The position numbers and the translations under genes were made by a program. The notes beneath the pieces are model-generated. The model was not told the origin of the DNA. It ran no database searches and worked only from the letters and a program-made list of their open reading frames with translations. From assembly GCA_902623535.1 (NCBI GenBank), contig CACNUA010000002.1, positions 1-64,000 of the forward strand: a stretch of DNA of 64,000 nucleotides, given 5' to 3'. Each line of letters opens with the position of its first letter. Within the stretch, counting starts at the first letter, position 1. The DNA is from an uncultured SAR86 cluster bacterium (GTDB lineage Bacteria; Pseudomonadota; Gammaproteobacteria; Magnimaribacterales; D2472). Below are positions 17,661-26,258 of this stretch, piece after piece.

Positions 17661-18314
17661 ATGTCATTACTAAAAGCCCTAATTAATCCTGTAACACCTT
17701 TTGAGCAAAATGCTCCGATAATTTACTGTGAGAATACAAAGAAATGTGCTTTTGTTGATCCTGGTGGTGATATTGATAAGCTGCTTCGTATTGCAAAAGA
17801 ATTTGATCTTATCCCAGAAAAAATACTTTTGACTCATGGCCACGCAGATCATGCTGGTGGTGCAATGCAACTATCTCAAACTTTAAATATTACTATTGAA
17901 GGACCACACAAAGAAGATAAATTTTTGTTGGACTCTCTCAAAGATCAGGGAGCTATGTTTGGGATGGAAGCTCAAAACTGCACTCCTAATCTTTGGTTGA
18001 ATGACAACGATAAAGTTAGTTTAGGAGAGCTGATTCTTGACGTAATTTTTTGTCCTGGGCATACCCCAGGCCATATTGTCTTTGTGCATGAGCCTTCCAA
18101 ATTGGCGATTGTTGGGGATGTTTTGTTTAAGGGTTCGATTGGTAGAACAGATTTACCCAGAGGAAATCATAATGACTTACTTAGTTCCATCAAGAATAAG
18201 CTTTGGCCTTTAGGAAATGAAATTACATTTATTTCAGGACACGGCCCAACATCAACATTCGGAGATGAAAGGATTAATAATATGTTTGTATCTGATGCTG
18301 CTCTAAGCTCCTAA
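17661..18314 (+). CDS. Metallo-beta-lactamase-fold hydrolase (GloB/YcbL-like)
   Basis: A 217-residue MBL-fold protein. LTHGHADHAGG near residues 57-67 is the HxHxDH zinc motif, GHTPGHIVF and VGDVLFKGSIGRTDLPRG supply further ligands, and ISGHGPTS ends the site. This pattern matches the short glyoxalase-II-like YcbL group, thioester hydrolases acting on glutathione or similar thioesters. It is divergent from the steroid operon, so a shared promoter region is possible. Its stop overlaps the stop of the TM2 gene by four bases (CTAA). Confidence 0.88.
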   Translation: MSLLKALINPVTPFEQNAPIIYCENTKKCAFVDPGGDIDKLLRIAKEFDLIPEKILLTHGHADHAGGAMQLSQTLNITIEGPHKEDKFLLDSLKDQGAMFGMEAQNCTPNLWLNDNDKVSLGELILDVIFCPGHTPGHIVFVHEPSKLAIVGDVLFKGSIGRTDLPRGNHNDLLSSIKNKLWPLGNEITFISGHGPTSTFGDERINNMFVSDAALSS

Positions 18315-18544
18315 TCCACCCATCTGCTAACTTTGTTGCCATGGTCATCTTTCATCTCACCAGTAACAATTAAAATAAAGTCAACAATCCACCAAATACC
18401 AAGCCCACCAATGGTAATAATAAATAAAATTGCGGAAGCGTACCTTCTGAGATAAAACCTATGTGCACCAAAAGGCCATGAGAGAACTATAAACAGAAGA
18501 AAAGTAGGTAATATATTTTTTTTTGAAATACTTACATCATTCAT
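18311..18544 (-). CDS. TM2-domain membrane protein
   Basis: I use the ATG at 18544 (MNDVSIS...), which overlaps the SDR stop by eight bases. The product has 77 residues with two membrane helices and the TM2 signature: PFGAHRFYLRRY, then GGLGIWWIVDFILIVTG. TM2 proteins are small inner-membrane proteins of unknown role. The basic and acidic tail KDDHGNKVSRWVD is cytosolic or periplasmic depending on topology. Confidence 0.82.
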   Translation of the reverse strand: MNDVSISKKNILPTFLLFIVLSWPFGAHRFYLRRYASAILFIITIGGLGIWWIVDFILIVTGEMKDDHGNKVSRWVD

Positions 18545-19331
18545 AGCGCCCGCCTGCAAGTCTAGAACTAAGTTTTATTACCAAGCTAGATGGAAAAACA
18601 TTACAAATAAATGCAAGAGTTTTATTTAAAAGTCCTGGCACCCATACTTGTTTACCTTTGAGGGTAGCTTTAACAGCCCCTTTTGCAACATATTTGGAAT
18701 CGTGCTTCATAATTGCAGGTACTTTATCCATTGCATCTTGCATGCCACTGGCAGTATGGAACTCAGTAACCGTAAATCCTGGACAAACATTGGTTGCTGT
18801 AATGCCTTTGGAGTTGTAGTTAATATTTATTGTATCTCCAAATCGATTGATAAATGTTTTGATGGGTCCGTACATTGCTCCCCAGCCTGTAGCAGGAGGC
18901 GCAAATGCAGCTAATGAAGATACATTCATAATTCTTCCACTATTTTTAGAAAGCATATCCTTTAAAAAAAGCTTGGTAAGATGGATAACCGAAATACCAA
19001 GCACTCTTAAAAAATTATCTTCTTCCAGCTCATCCGTTGAGTGAAACTTTTTATTAATGCTGTACCCCGCGTTATTAACCAATATCTCTACATTAAGTCC
19101 AAGTGCATGTGTTTTGTTATATATCATCTGAGGAGAAGAAGGATCTGACAAATCTGCTACGATGTAAGTCGCTTCTATATTATATTTTTGAGCTAAATCT
19201 TTACTTATAACTGAGAGCCTTTCCTCTCTTCTAGCAACTAGAATTAAATTAAATTTTTTAGCTGCAAACTCTTTAGCTATTTCATGGCCAATACCTGCTG
19301 AAGCACCTGTTATTAATACATATTTACTCAT
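18537..19331 (-). CDS. Short-chain dehydrogenase, DltE-like
   Basis: A 264-residue SDR of the DltE-like (COG0300) group. TGASAGIGHEIAKEF lies at 7-21, RR at 34-35 (LVARREERL) favours NADP, NNAGYS is near 88, and the active site is GWGAMYGPIKTFI, where the usual YxxxK reads YGPIK. A hydrophobic C-terminal part (LLNKTLAFICNVFPSSLVIKL) suggests membrane contact. The substrate is unknown; lipid-type carbonyls are usual for this group. It is coupled to the TM2 gene. Confidence 0.85.
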   Translation of the reverse strand: MSKYVLITGASAGIGHEIAKEFAAKKFNLILVARREERLSVISKDLAQKYNIEATYIVADLSDPSSPQMIYNKTHALGLNVEILVNNAGYSINKKFHSTDELEEDNFLRVLGISVIHLTKLFLKDMLSKNSGRIMNVSSLAAFAPPATGWGAMYGPIKTFINRFGDTININYNSKGITATNVCPGFTVTEFHTASGMQDAMDKVPAIMKHDSKYVAKGAVKATLKGKQVWVPGLLNKTLAFICNVFPSSLVIKLSSRLAGGRYE

Positions 19332-19346
19332 TACTTACCTCGCAAT

Positions 19347-19826
19347 TTATTTCTTGAGCTCTCTTATTTTTAACCTAATGTCATAAGGCGGTTCTCCACA
19401 CGCATCATGAGATTTCTTTATATCAAGCATATTCTCTAGCATGGAGGATTTCATGGGCGCTATCTTTCTCAAGCTCATATCAATGTGCCCTTCAATGGTT
19501 TCGTACATTGCGCAAATATTTTCTTCCGAATCAAAAAGCACACCAATCATATGGAAAAGTTTTTCATTAACATTGAAAAGCTTAAATCTTGGATAAATCA
19601 CTTGATCTAAAAGAAATTCTTTTGCAAATCGATAATTGTCTTCCAGTGTAAATGATGAAAAACCTTCTTTAAAATAATCATCATCAAAACCAAATTCTTT
19701 AATGCCGAATTCCCAACCTTGTTCAAACACAGCTTTAATGTGATTCACATTCATGTGTCCATTAAAGTCACACATGTCTTGAGTTACAGTTACAGACCTA
19801 CCTTCGTAAGGAAAAATTTCTTTCAT
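19347..19826 (-). CDS. Hotdog-fold acyl-CoA thioesterase-like protein
   Basis: A 159-residue protein with the start of a 4HBT hotdog domain, VTQDMCDFNGHMNVNHIKAV (14-33), where D and the GHMN run match FadM/YbgC-type thioesterases. ENYRFAKEFLLDQVIYPRFK and YETIEGHIDMSLRK fit the later strands. It probably hydrolyses acyl-CoA esters and could release free acids or CoA for the nearby lipid or steroid pathways, but no substrate can be named. It lies 15 bases upstream of the SDR gene. Confidence 0.7.
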   Translation of the reverse strand: MKEIFPYEGRSVTVTQDMCDFNGHMNVNHIKAVFEQGWEFGIKEFGFDDDYFKEGFSSFTLEDNYRFAKEFLLDQVIYPRFKLFNVNEKLFHMIGVLFDSEENICAMYETIEGHIDMSLRKIAPMKSSMLENMLDIKKSHDACGEPPYDIRLKIRELKK

Positions 19827-19899
19827 AATAAAATTGATTTTGACTATGGTAATGTTTTTTTACTAATGATTAAATGTAAATATAGTTATAAAAAATTAA

Positions 19900-21183
19900 T
19901 TGATTAGTTCATTCACCCCACCTCAAAATATAATATTAGTATCCCCTGGTAAGTTTGCTCATTCATCAAGTTTTGAATTTGAAGAATTAGCTATTGCCAC
20001 AGGTGGTGCTGTGTCTGAGCATTTTATTTTTGAGCAAAAACTCATTACTCCCTCTCATTTTATTTCAAAAGGAAAATTACAAGAGATTAAAGATTCGGCG
20101 TCCAAGCTTCAAATAGATTTAATAATATTTAATTGTGATTTGTCGCCATCTCAAGAAAGAAATCTTGAGAAATTTTTAAAAAAGAGAGTGCTTGATAGAA
20201 CAGGCCTAATTTTGGATATTTTTGCACTCCGTGCTGACAGCCACATTGGTAAACTACAAGTTGAATTAGCTCAACTTTCTTATCTTTCTACCAGACTGGT
20301 TAGGGGTTGGAGTCACCTAGAGCGCCAAAAAGGTGGTATCGGGCTCAGGGGTCCTGGTGAAACTCAGCTAGAAACTGATAGAAGACTATTAAGAGATAGA
20401 ATAAAAAATTTAAATAGGAGGCTTGATAGAAATCATAACCAAAAACGTATTAACCGCTATGCAAGAAAAAAGTCTGATGTTTTTCAAGTATCTCTAGTTG
20501 GCTATACAAATGCTGGCAAAAGCTCGTTATTTAATCTTCTGACCAAAGGCGAAACGTATGTTAAAGATCAGCTCTTTGCAACACTCGATACCAAAACCAA
20601 AAAACTAGATTCGAAAGATGGATATGGTGCTAATGTAATTATTTCAGATACAGTTGGATTTGTATCTAATATTCCCACCAATCTAATCGAATCCTTTAAA
20701 GCCACTCTTGAAGACCTTGAAAATGCAGATCTTCTTCTTCATGTCATTGATGTTAATGATGAAGACCGACAGCAAAAAATTAATGAAGTAAATAAGATAC
20801 TGCAGACCTTAGATCTTGAATTAACCCCAATAATTGATATTTTTAATAAATCCGATGAACTAAGTGATGATCGTATAAGTTCTATAAGATCTTTTGGAAA
20901 TATATGCTGTTCTGCAATAACAGGTGGCGGTCTCAATGAAATTAAAGCAGCTATAAGAAATCAAATAAAATCTAGTTCTTTCTCAGGCATCATTGAGATA
21001 CCTATAGAACTAGGTAGCCTAAGATCTAGAATTTATAACTCGGGGAAGGTTTTTGATGAATCCCTAACAAATGATGGTCATTTGTCATTAAGCATAGAAA
21101 TAGAAAATAAATTATTTGAAAAACTTAACTTAGATAAATGGGTGAAATTCCCTAAAAATAAAGATGAGAGAATGGAGGCGTGA
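19900..21183 (+). CDS. hflX: HflX ribosome-associated GTPase
   Basis: A 427-residue GTPase. The N-terminal HflX domain includes GKLQVELAQLSYLSTRLVRG and GPGETQLETDRRLLRDRI (HflX signatures, near residues 125-165). The G domain has GYTNAGKSS (G1), DTVGFVSN (G3) and NKSD (G4, near 320). HflX splits stalled ribosomes under stress. No hfq or hflKC genes flank it, unlike in many gammaproteobacteria. Start is TTG at 19900 preceded by a weak ribosome site; an alternative start inside the first codons cannot be excluded. Confidence 0.95.
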   Translation: MISSFTPPQNIILVSPGKFAHSSSFEFEELAIATGGAVSEHFIFEQKLITPSHFISKGKLQEIKDSASKLQIDLIIFNCDLSPSQERNLEKFLKKRVLDRTGLILDIFALRADSHIGKLQVELAQLSYLSTRLVRGWSHLERQKGGIGLRGPGETQLETDRRLLRDRIKNLNRRLDRNHNQKRINRYARKKSDVFQVSLVGYTNAGKSSLFNLLTKGETYVKDQLFATLDTKTKKLDSKDGYGANVIISDTVGFVSNIPTNLIESFKATLEDLENADLLLHVIDVNDEDRQQKINEVNKILQTLDLELTPIIDIFNKSDELSDDRISSIRSFGNICCSAITGGGLNEIKAAIRNQIKSSSFSGIIEIPIELGSLRSRIYNSGKVFDESLTNDGHLSLSIEIENKLFEKLNLDKWVKFPKNKDERMEA

Positions 21184-21491
21184 TGGAAAAATTTGAAACA
21201 TACGTAATAGCAAATCTAGAGGTATTGGATGCTGAAGAGTATAGAAAATACGAAAAGGGATTTTTTCCAATTCTTAAAAAACATAATGGTGAATTTATTA
21301 CCTTTGATGACAACGTAAAAAATAATGAAGGGCTGACTCCTCTGAAGGGACGAACAATATTATTTGGCTTTAAAAAATCAGACGATGCTGAGCGTTGGTA
21401 CAATGATCCTGAATATCAGGCACTGTCAGAACATAGAAGAAATGGAACAACCACAAACTTTTTATCATTTGTAAAACAAATGAAAAGATAA
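21183..21491 (+). CDS. DUF1330 family protein
   Basis: I start at the ATG at 21183, which shares its A with the hflX TGA, rather than the GTG one codon earlier. The 102-residue product has the DUF1330 pattern: YVIANLEVLDAEEYRKYEKG, GEFITFDDN, and a C-terminal GFKKSDDAERWYNDPEYQAL. The fold is a dimeric ferredoxin-like barrel. No reaction is known for the family. A hairpin directly after the stop ends the hflX transcript. Confidence 0.85.
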   Translation: MEKFETYVIANLEVLDAEEYRKYEKGFFPILKKHNGEFITFDDNVKNNEGLTPLKGRTILFGFKKSDDAERWYNDPEYQALSEHRRNGTTTNFLSFVKQMKR

Positions 21492-21492
21492 A

Positions 21493-21516
21493 AACAAGGG
21501 CTTATGAGCCCTTGTT
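21493..21516. terminator. Bidirectional hairpin between convergent genes
   Basis: A perfect 10-bp stem, AACAAGGGCT / AGCCCTTGTT, with a four-base loop TATG, lies between the DUF1330 stop and the stop of the lipoprotein gene on the other strand. The A-rich left flank (TAAAAA) gives a T-tract on the minus strand; the plus-strand T-tract is poor. It is the only clear intrinsic terminator between convergent genes in the window. Confidence 0.75.
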
Positions 21517-21529
21517 AAGAGATTCAATA

Positions 21530-22336
21530 CTATGAAAGTTTTGGGTTTAACGGATCGTAAATGGTCTGTGAGTTATAAAGATCAGGATTTCCACATGTGC
21601 TAACTTCTTCTAAAGCACTTCTAGCATCCATTGCTTCTGGCTCTTCCCAAGCCTCATTCCCCTGTTGCATTCCTTCAAAAGTTTGATGAAAATTACCCCA
21701 CCAATAATCTATTTCATTAGTTTCAAAAGCAGGGAAATATAAACCAAATGTATATGCAGAGTCATAAACTGATTTATCTAATGAATCCAACCATTGGTTA
21801 TATTTGACTAATGCTGCTTCTAAATCATCTGGAGTTTTTCCATCATTCAGATTACAAGGAATAAAAGCTGTGGCAAATGACGGGTCATCCTGATTAAAGT
21901 CGCCAAATGCTGTTGGATCCGTTCCCATGACAAACATCCATGAGCTTCTGTTTTCAGCATCACATTGAAGTACTTCTTGATATTTTACTGACCATGCCGT
22001 GGCATCATCATTGGATGTCCAGCTTGCCCATCCAGCATCAGCTGCCATTTTCGATGTCCATTGCAATTCCCACCAGCCATTATCAACACGAGTATTTTCT
22101 TCTGTGGGGGCATATCCCCAGGCTCCTAAAAGATTTTCATCATTAACTAGATTTCTATATTCAGAAAGCATTTTATTCAAAGATTCTACGGAATATTTTG
22201 GCCCAGCATTACATTCAAGCACTTCACTGTAGAAGCTCACTCCAACATCTTGCCATGAGGGGGTAACATCATTTTGGCCCATTTCTGAGCATGAAATTAG
22301 TCCAAGTAAAACAAAAGGTATGAATCTATATTGCAT
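21530..22336 (-). CDS. Lipoprotein built from two tandem Trp-rich repeats
   Basis: I choose the ATG at 22336, which has a GGAG site 11 bases upstream, over 22369. The 268-residue product starts with a lipoprotein signal ending LLGLISC (C16). The rest is two copies of a roughly 120-residue unit, starting at C42 and C161. In each a helical segment (SLNKMLSEYRNL / DLEAALVKYNQW) is followed by a paired-tryptophan segment (NGWWELQWTSKM / DYWWGNFHQTFE) and a second cysteine (C125 / C248). The matched cysteines could form one disulfide per repeat. I do not recognise the family. It stands alone between the hairpin and the desaturase gene. Confidence 0.8.
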   Translation of the reverse strand: MQYRFIPFVLLGLISCSEMGQNDVTPSWQDVGVSFYSEVLECNAGPKYSVESLNKMLSEYRNLVNDENLLGAWGYAPTEENTRVDNGWWELQWTSKMAADAGWASWTSNDDATAWSVKYQEVLQCDAENRSSWMFVMGTDPTAFGDFNQDDPSFATAFIPCNLNDGKTPDDLEAALVKYNQWLDSLDKSVYDSAYTFGLYFPAFETNEIDYWWGNFHQTFEGMQQGNEAWEEPEAMDARSALEEVSTCGNPDLYNSQTIYDPLNPKLS

Positions 22337-22399
22337 AACTATTCTCCAAGTATGGATAAATACTAACATAAAAAAATTTATGAAATTATGAAAAAGTAC

Positions 22400-23296
22400 T
22401 TAAGCTTTTCCAATCAAGGGTCTGTAATTAATTTTATCGGGTATGTGTTCTGCACCCGGAACTCCTCTGGCCAACAAAAACGGCTTTAGCGCAATAATTG
22501 CCTCAGGTTCACTCCAGTGACCAATGTTAGGATGAAGATGATGAACAAAATGGAGCTGCATTGAATGAGTCAAATATCTTGGTAAAAAGTTTACCCAAAA
22601 CTTCGAGTCCTTATAGCGACCAATTGCGAGACCTTTGTGGGGATACCATGAAAAATATAAAGCCGTATAAAAGGTTCCTATTTTTCTTGGTAGAAACCAT
22701 AAAAATAGTGTTTCAAGTGGAAAAAAAACAACCAAAGTTAATTGCACGAGTCTTTGTACCCAACTAATTAGAAGCCCTTGACTAAATTTATCTACAAAAT
22801 TTTGATCGTCTTTATATAGTTCATATATTCCTTGGTATTTGTCAGTACCATCTGCGGTCGCTAAGAATACCTCCCAAGCGTTTTTGCTACTAACTATATC
22901 GTAATCAACATCTTTTTCTGGATCATTAGTATAAGCATGATGTTTCATGTGCGTAACTTGCATAATTGGATAGGGGTACATCAATGTAATGAGAGAAATA
23001 TTACCAATTAGAGCATCAAGCCATTTCCTCTTTCTGTTACCTCTAGAATAATTTCCATGTTGAGCCTCATGAGATGGTAAATATGAAAGGCACGCACAAA
23101 TTGTGGCAACAAAAAATCCAACCCATAATGAGATATAGTTATTAATTACTAGGAACCACATTGAAAGCCAAACAATTGCCTGACCAATACCAATTACCAT
23201 CATTTCCCACTGAAATCTTTGAGCAAATGTTCTAGCTATAGCTTTTTCTTTTTCAAACGAAAACTTATCTGGAATATTTGAGCTATCTATTCTCAT
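22400..23296 (-). CDS. Membrane fatty acid desaturase-like di-iron enzyme
   Basis: I start at the ATG at 23296, which overlaps the stop of the small upstream gene by four bases (ATGA). The 298-residue protein has membrane helices at about 38-55, 57-73, 95-112 and 185-210 and three histidine boxes: HEAQH (76-80), HMKHH (116-120) and HFVHH near 250. That is the pattern of fatty acid desaturases and related hydroxylases. HEAQHGNYSRG differs from the usual HD(x)GH first box, so a lipid or carotenoid hydroxylase is an alternative. Its partner at 23293-23520 is a small membrane protein. Confidence 0.85.
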   Translation of the reverse strand: MRIDSSNIPDKFSFEKEKAIARTFAQRFQWEMMVIGIGQAIVWLSMWFLVINNYISLWVGFFVATICACLSYLPSHEAQHGNYSRGNRKRKWLDALIGNISLITLMYPYPIMQVTHMKHHAYTNDPEKDVDYDIVSSKNAWEVFLATADGTDKYQGIYELYKDDQNFVDKFSQGLLISWVQRLVQLTLVVFFPLETLFLWFLPRKIGTFYTALYFSWYPHKGLAIGRYKDSKFWVNFLPRYLTHSMQLHFVHHLHPNIGHWSEPEAIIALKPFLLARGVPGAEHIPDKINYRPLIGKA

Positions 23297-23520
23297 ATCC
23301 ACCTCCCTCTAAGCTTTGCAATTAATCCAAAACCTAGGCCCAATAGATAAGGAAATAGATTTATTCCAATATTAAATGCTTGAAATGGATTGTATAACAA
23401 TATCTCATTGAAGATACTTCCCCAAAAGATTAATCCAAACCAAACCTTACCCCAATCCTGAATATGAGTTGAAACTGATTCCAAAAGAAACTGCATAGAT
23501 TTATGATAAATCAAAAACAT
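23293..23520 (-). CDS. Small hydrophobic protein coupled to the desaturase
   Basis: A 75-residue protein (67 if it starts at the ATG at 23496). Two membrane helices are visible, VWFGLIFWGSIFNEILL and LFPYLLGLGFGLIAKL, ending in a basic tail RGRWI. Its TGA overlaps the desaturase ATG (ATGA), so translation is coupled. Neither start has a strong ribosome site. A stabilising or electron-donor-binding partner of the desaturase is possible; there is no direct evidence. Confidence 0.6.
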   Translation of the reverse strand: MFLIYHKSMQFLLESVSTHIQDWGKVWFGLIFWGSIFNEILLYNPFQAFNIGINLFPYLLGLGFGLIAKLRGRWI

Positions 23521-23522
23521 TT

Positions 23523-23541
23523 AAATGACAAAATGTCATTT
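23523..23541. repeat. Short perfect inverted repeat before the desaturase operon
   Basis: AAATGACA-AAA-TGTCATTT is a perfect 8-bp inverted repeat with a three-base loop, between tRNA-Ser and the start of the small membrane protein. On the minus strand the T-run lies before the hairpin, so it is not a standard terminator for the tRNA. It could be an operator or a 5' leader hairpin. Confidence 0.4.
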
Positions 23542-23557
23542 TAAGAAAAAAAGATAT

Positions 23558-23647
23558 TGGCGGAGAGAGAGGGATTCGAACCCTCGATACAGTTACCCGT
23601 ATAACACCTTAGCAGGGTGCCGCTTTCGACCACTCAGCCACCTCTCC
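23558..23647 (-). tRNA. tRNA-Ser(GCU)
   Basis: A 90-base tRNA with CCA encoded. The acceptor GGAGAGG pairs with TCTCTCC, the anticodon arm is CACC-CTGCTAA-GGTG with anticodon GCU, and the T arm is GAGGGTTCGAATCCCTC. A long variable arm (TTATACGGGTAACTGTATC) marks it as class II, serine. It reads AGC/AGU codons. A TATAAT box lies on the same strand at 23657-23662. Confidence 0.97.
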
Positions 23648-23656
23648 GGGAGATGA

Positions 23657-23662
23657 ATTATA
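23657..23662 (-). promoter_or_regulatory. -10 element of tRNA-Ser
   Basis: TATAAT read on the minus strand, nine bases upstream of the mature tRNA 5' end. No convincing -35 is visible; the upstream region is a T/A-rich run that could act as an UP-like element. Confidence 0.5.
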
Positions 23663-23696
23663 ACTCTACTTCGATAAGATAAAAATTTTTAAAAGT

Positions 23697-25031
23697 TTAT
23701 CTGTCGAACTCTACTTGCATACCTATAGGTAATTGATTTTTGAATACCCCTTTACTGTAAGCAATTTCGCCGTTGAGAATCGTATCACTAACCTCTCCTT
23801 TAAATTCATAGCCCTCAAACGGAGACCATCCACAAAAGTACAAAATATTATCTTTAGTAACCATATGTTTTTTTTCAATATCAATAATTGCGATATCGGC
23901 AAAATATCCCTCCCTCAGATAACCCCTATCCTTAATCTGAAATCGCCTAGCTGTGTTATGACTAGTCTTAGTTACTATATCCTCGAGAGAAAAAATGCCT
24001 TTATGATAAAAATCCAGTAATACTTGCAAAGAATGCTGAACCAACGGCAATCCACATGGTGCTTCAAGGTAATGGCGGTTTTTTTCTTCGAGAGTATGCG
24101 GGGCATGGTCGGTTGCAATAATGTCTAATCTATCATCCTTAAGAGCTTCGATAAGGCTTAATCTATCTTCGGATGACTTAATACTTGGATTACATTTTAT
24201 AAAGTTTCCTTTTTCAGGATAGGCTGACTCATCGAAAAAAAGGTGATGTACGCATACTTCAGCTGTAATATTTTTTTCACTAAGATCTCCGCTCTTAAAA
24301 AGCGATAGCTCATCTTGCGTAGTTAAATGAAGAATATGCAGACTTGATCCATATTTTGTTGCTAGATTATGTGCTAACGTCGATGACTTTAAACATGCCT
24401 CTCTGCTTCTAATTAACGGATGAAATGAAGCGTCTAAGTTATCTCCATATTTCTTGGCAAATTTTTTTTCATTTTCGTGAATTATTGGGGTGTCTTCACA
24501 ATGGGTTACAATAGTCACAGGGGATTCTTTAAAAATAGCATCTAAAGCATCATGGTTATCAACTAACATTTCTCCAGTAGATGCTCCCATAAAAACTTTT
24601 AGGCCACATGCTAGCTTATGATCAAGTTGCTTGATTTCATCAATATTTGTATTACTGGCTCCAAAATAAAAAGAGTAATTTCCATGAGACTTTGTTGCAG
24701 CTAAATCAAATTTTGCTTGAAGATTCTCACGTGTTGTAGTGGTTGGATTTACATTTGGCATTTCAAAAAATGTTGTAACGCCTCCAGCTATTCCTGCTTT
24801 ACTTTCTGATTGGATATTACCTTTATGAGTAAGACCAGGCTCTCTGAAATGAACTTGATCATCTATGATTCCAGGTAGCACAAACTTTTCAGATGCATCA
24901 ATGATCTCAGATGCATCAGCGGAGATATCAGTACTTATCTTTTCGATTCTTTTATTTTTGATCCCAATATCTGACTCGAAGATTTTGCCCTCGTTGACAA
25001 GCTTCCCATTCTTAATAATTAGATCAAACAT
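23697..25031 (-). CDS. pyrC: Dihydroorotase
   Basis: A 444-residue amidohydrolase of the dihydroorotase family that closes carbamoyl-aspartate to dihydroorotate in pyrimidine synthesis. IIDDQVHFREPGLTHK (55-70) holds the metal/substrate site, GLKVFMGASTG near 140 the carboxylated lysine, THCED near 177 and HLTTQ near 235 metal histidines, and ATDHAPH near 310 the catalytic aspartate. The first histidine of the usual HxH is glutamine (Q59). I believe this DDQVHFREPG variant is shared by a subgroup of long dihydroorotases, so it is probably active. Its ATG touches the lysC stop. Confidence 0.9.
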   Translation of the reverse strand: MFDLIIKNGKLVNEGKIFESDIGIKNKRIEKISTDISADASEIIDASEKFVLPGIIDDQVHFREPGLTHKGNIQSESKAGIAGGVTTFFEMPNVNPTTTTRENLQAKFDLAATKSHGNYSFYFGASNTNIDEIKQLDHKLACGLKVFMGASTGEMLVDNHDALDAIFKESPVTIVTHCEDTPIIHENEKKFAKKYGDNLDASFHPLIRSREACLKSSTLAHNLATKYGSSLHILHLTTQDELSLFKSGDLSEKNITAEVCVHHLFFDESAYPEKGNFIKCNPSIKSSEDRLSLIEALKDDRLDIIATDHAPHTLEEKNRHYLEAPCGLPLVQHSLQVLLDFYHKGIFSLEDIVTKTSHNTARRFQIKDRGYLREGYFADIAIIDIEKKHMVTKDNILYFCGWSPFEGYEFKGEVSDTILNGEIAYSKGVFKNQLPIGMQVEFDR

Positions 25032-26245
25032 TATTTTTCAAGCTCAAATGCATCATGTAATACTTTAACAGCATCTTCAAGATTATCTTGACTAATTACT
25101 AAAGTAATTTTAATTTCCGAAGTACTTATCATTTGAATGTTGATTCCGGCATCAGCAAGGGCATTAAACGCTTTACTAGCAATACCTGCATGAGATCTCA
25201 TACCAACGCCCACAAGTGAAACTTTAACAATGTTCTCATCAACAATAATCTCATCGTAAGTGATGCCTTGCATATTATTATTCAGTGCGGCTTCAGCTGC
25301 TGAGCTATCTTCGGTTGCAACGGTAAATGTGAAATCAGTTTTTCCAGAAACACTTACATTTTGAACAATAACATCAACTTCAATATCTTCATCACTAATT
25401 GGGCTTAAAATACCTGAAGCTATTCCTGGGGTATCAACTACGCCATGAAGCGTAATCTTTGTCTGATCTTTTTGGTAAGCAATTCCTGTTATTACAGCAT
25501 CTTCCATGCTTGATTCCTCCTTTAAGATGTGTGTGCCTGATCCACTTCTGAAGCTCGAAAGGACCCTCAATGGAACATTGTACTTGTTTGCAAATTCAAC
25601 TGCCCTGATTTGGAGAACATTTGCTCCTTGACCGGAAAGCTCAAGCATTTCCTCCATGGTAATTGTTTCTAGTTTCTTGGCATTTTTAACAAGGTTAGGA
25701 TCAGTGGTATAGATTCCATCAACATCAGTATATATATCGCACCTAGATGCCTCAATTGCTGCAGACACAGCAACAGCAGTTGTGTCAGAGCCCCCTCGAC
25801 CAAGGGTGGTTACATCTCCTGAATCAGTGACCCCTTGAAAACCAGTAATGACAGGAACAAAACCGCTCTCAATGGAATCAAGGATAATTTGATAGTTAAT
25901 ATCCAATATTTTTGCTTTCGAATATTGAGAAGTTGTTTTCATTGAGATTTGAGCTGCAGAAAATGATTTAGCTTTTATGCCCATTTCATTCAGCTGCATG
26001 GCTAGCAAAGATGCACTAACTTTTTCGCCAGTAGAAAGCAAAGCATCCAATTCTCTTTTTTCTGGGTTCATTGAAATGCCTTTAGCTAGCACAACCAACC
26101 TATCAGTCTCTTTACCCATTGCTGAAACTACAACAATAGGAAATTCATTTTTAAAAGCTGCTTTAATAATGTTTGCCACTGCCAATATGCGTTCCACCGA
26201 ACCCATAGAGGTACCGCCAAACTTTTGAACAATGACATTTTTCAT
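25031..26245 (-). CDS. lysC: Aspartate kinase
   Basis: I start at the ATG at 26245 (MKNVIVQKFGGTS), 13 bases after the alaS stop, rather than the TTG at 26266. The 404-residue protein has the kinase motif VQKFGGTSMGS, the GRGGSDTTAVA substrate loop near 150 and two ACT domains near 265-330 and 340-400. The length matches the monofunctional, lysine/threonine-regulated class. It phosphorylates aspartate for lysine, threonine and methionine synthesis; asd, the next step, is in this window at 55869-56894. The alaS-lysC order is common in Pseudomonas-like gammaproteobacteria. Confidence 0.95.
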   Translation of the reverse strand: MKNVIVQKFGGTSMGSVERILAVANIIKAAFKNEFPIVVVSAMGKETDRLVVLAKGISMNPEKRELDALLSTGEKVSASLLAMQLNEMGIKAKSFSAAQISMKTTSQYSKAKILDINYQIILDSIESGFVPVITGFQGVTDSGDVTTLGRGGSDTTAVAVSAAIEASRCDIYTDVDGIYTTDPNLVKNAKKLETITMEEMLELSGQGANVLQIRAVEFANKYNVPLRVLSSFRSGSGTHILKEESSMEDAVITGIAYQKDQTKITLHGVVDTPGIASGILSPISDEDIEVDVIVQNVSVSGKTDFTFTVATEDSSAAEAALNNNMQGITYDEIIVDENIVKVSLVGVGMRSHAGIASKAFNALADAGINIQMISTSEIKITLVISQDNLEDAVKVLHDAFELEK

Positions 26246-26258
26246 ATTAAGCTCTGGA

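Noticed and set aside
23523..23541. Hairpin as the terminator of tRNA-Ser
   Set aside because: On the tRNA strand the T-run comes before, not after, the stem, so it was recorded only as an inverted repeat.
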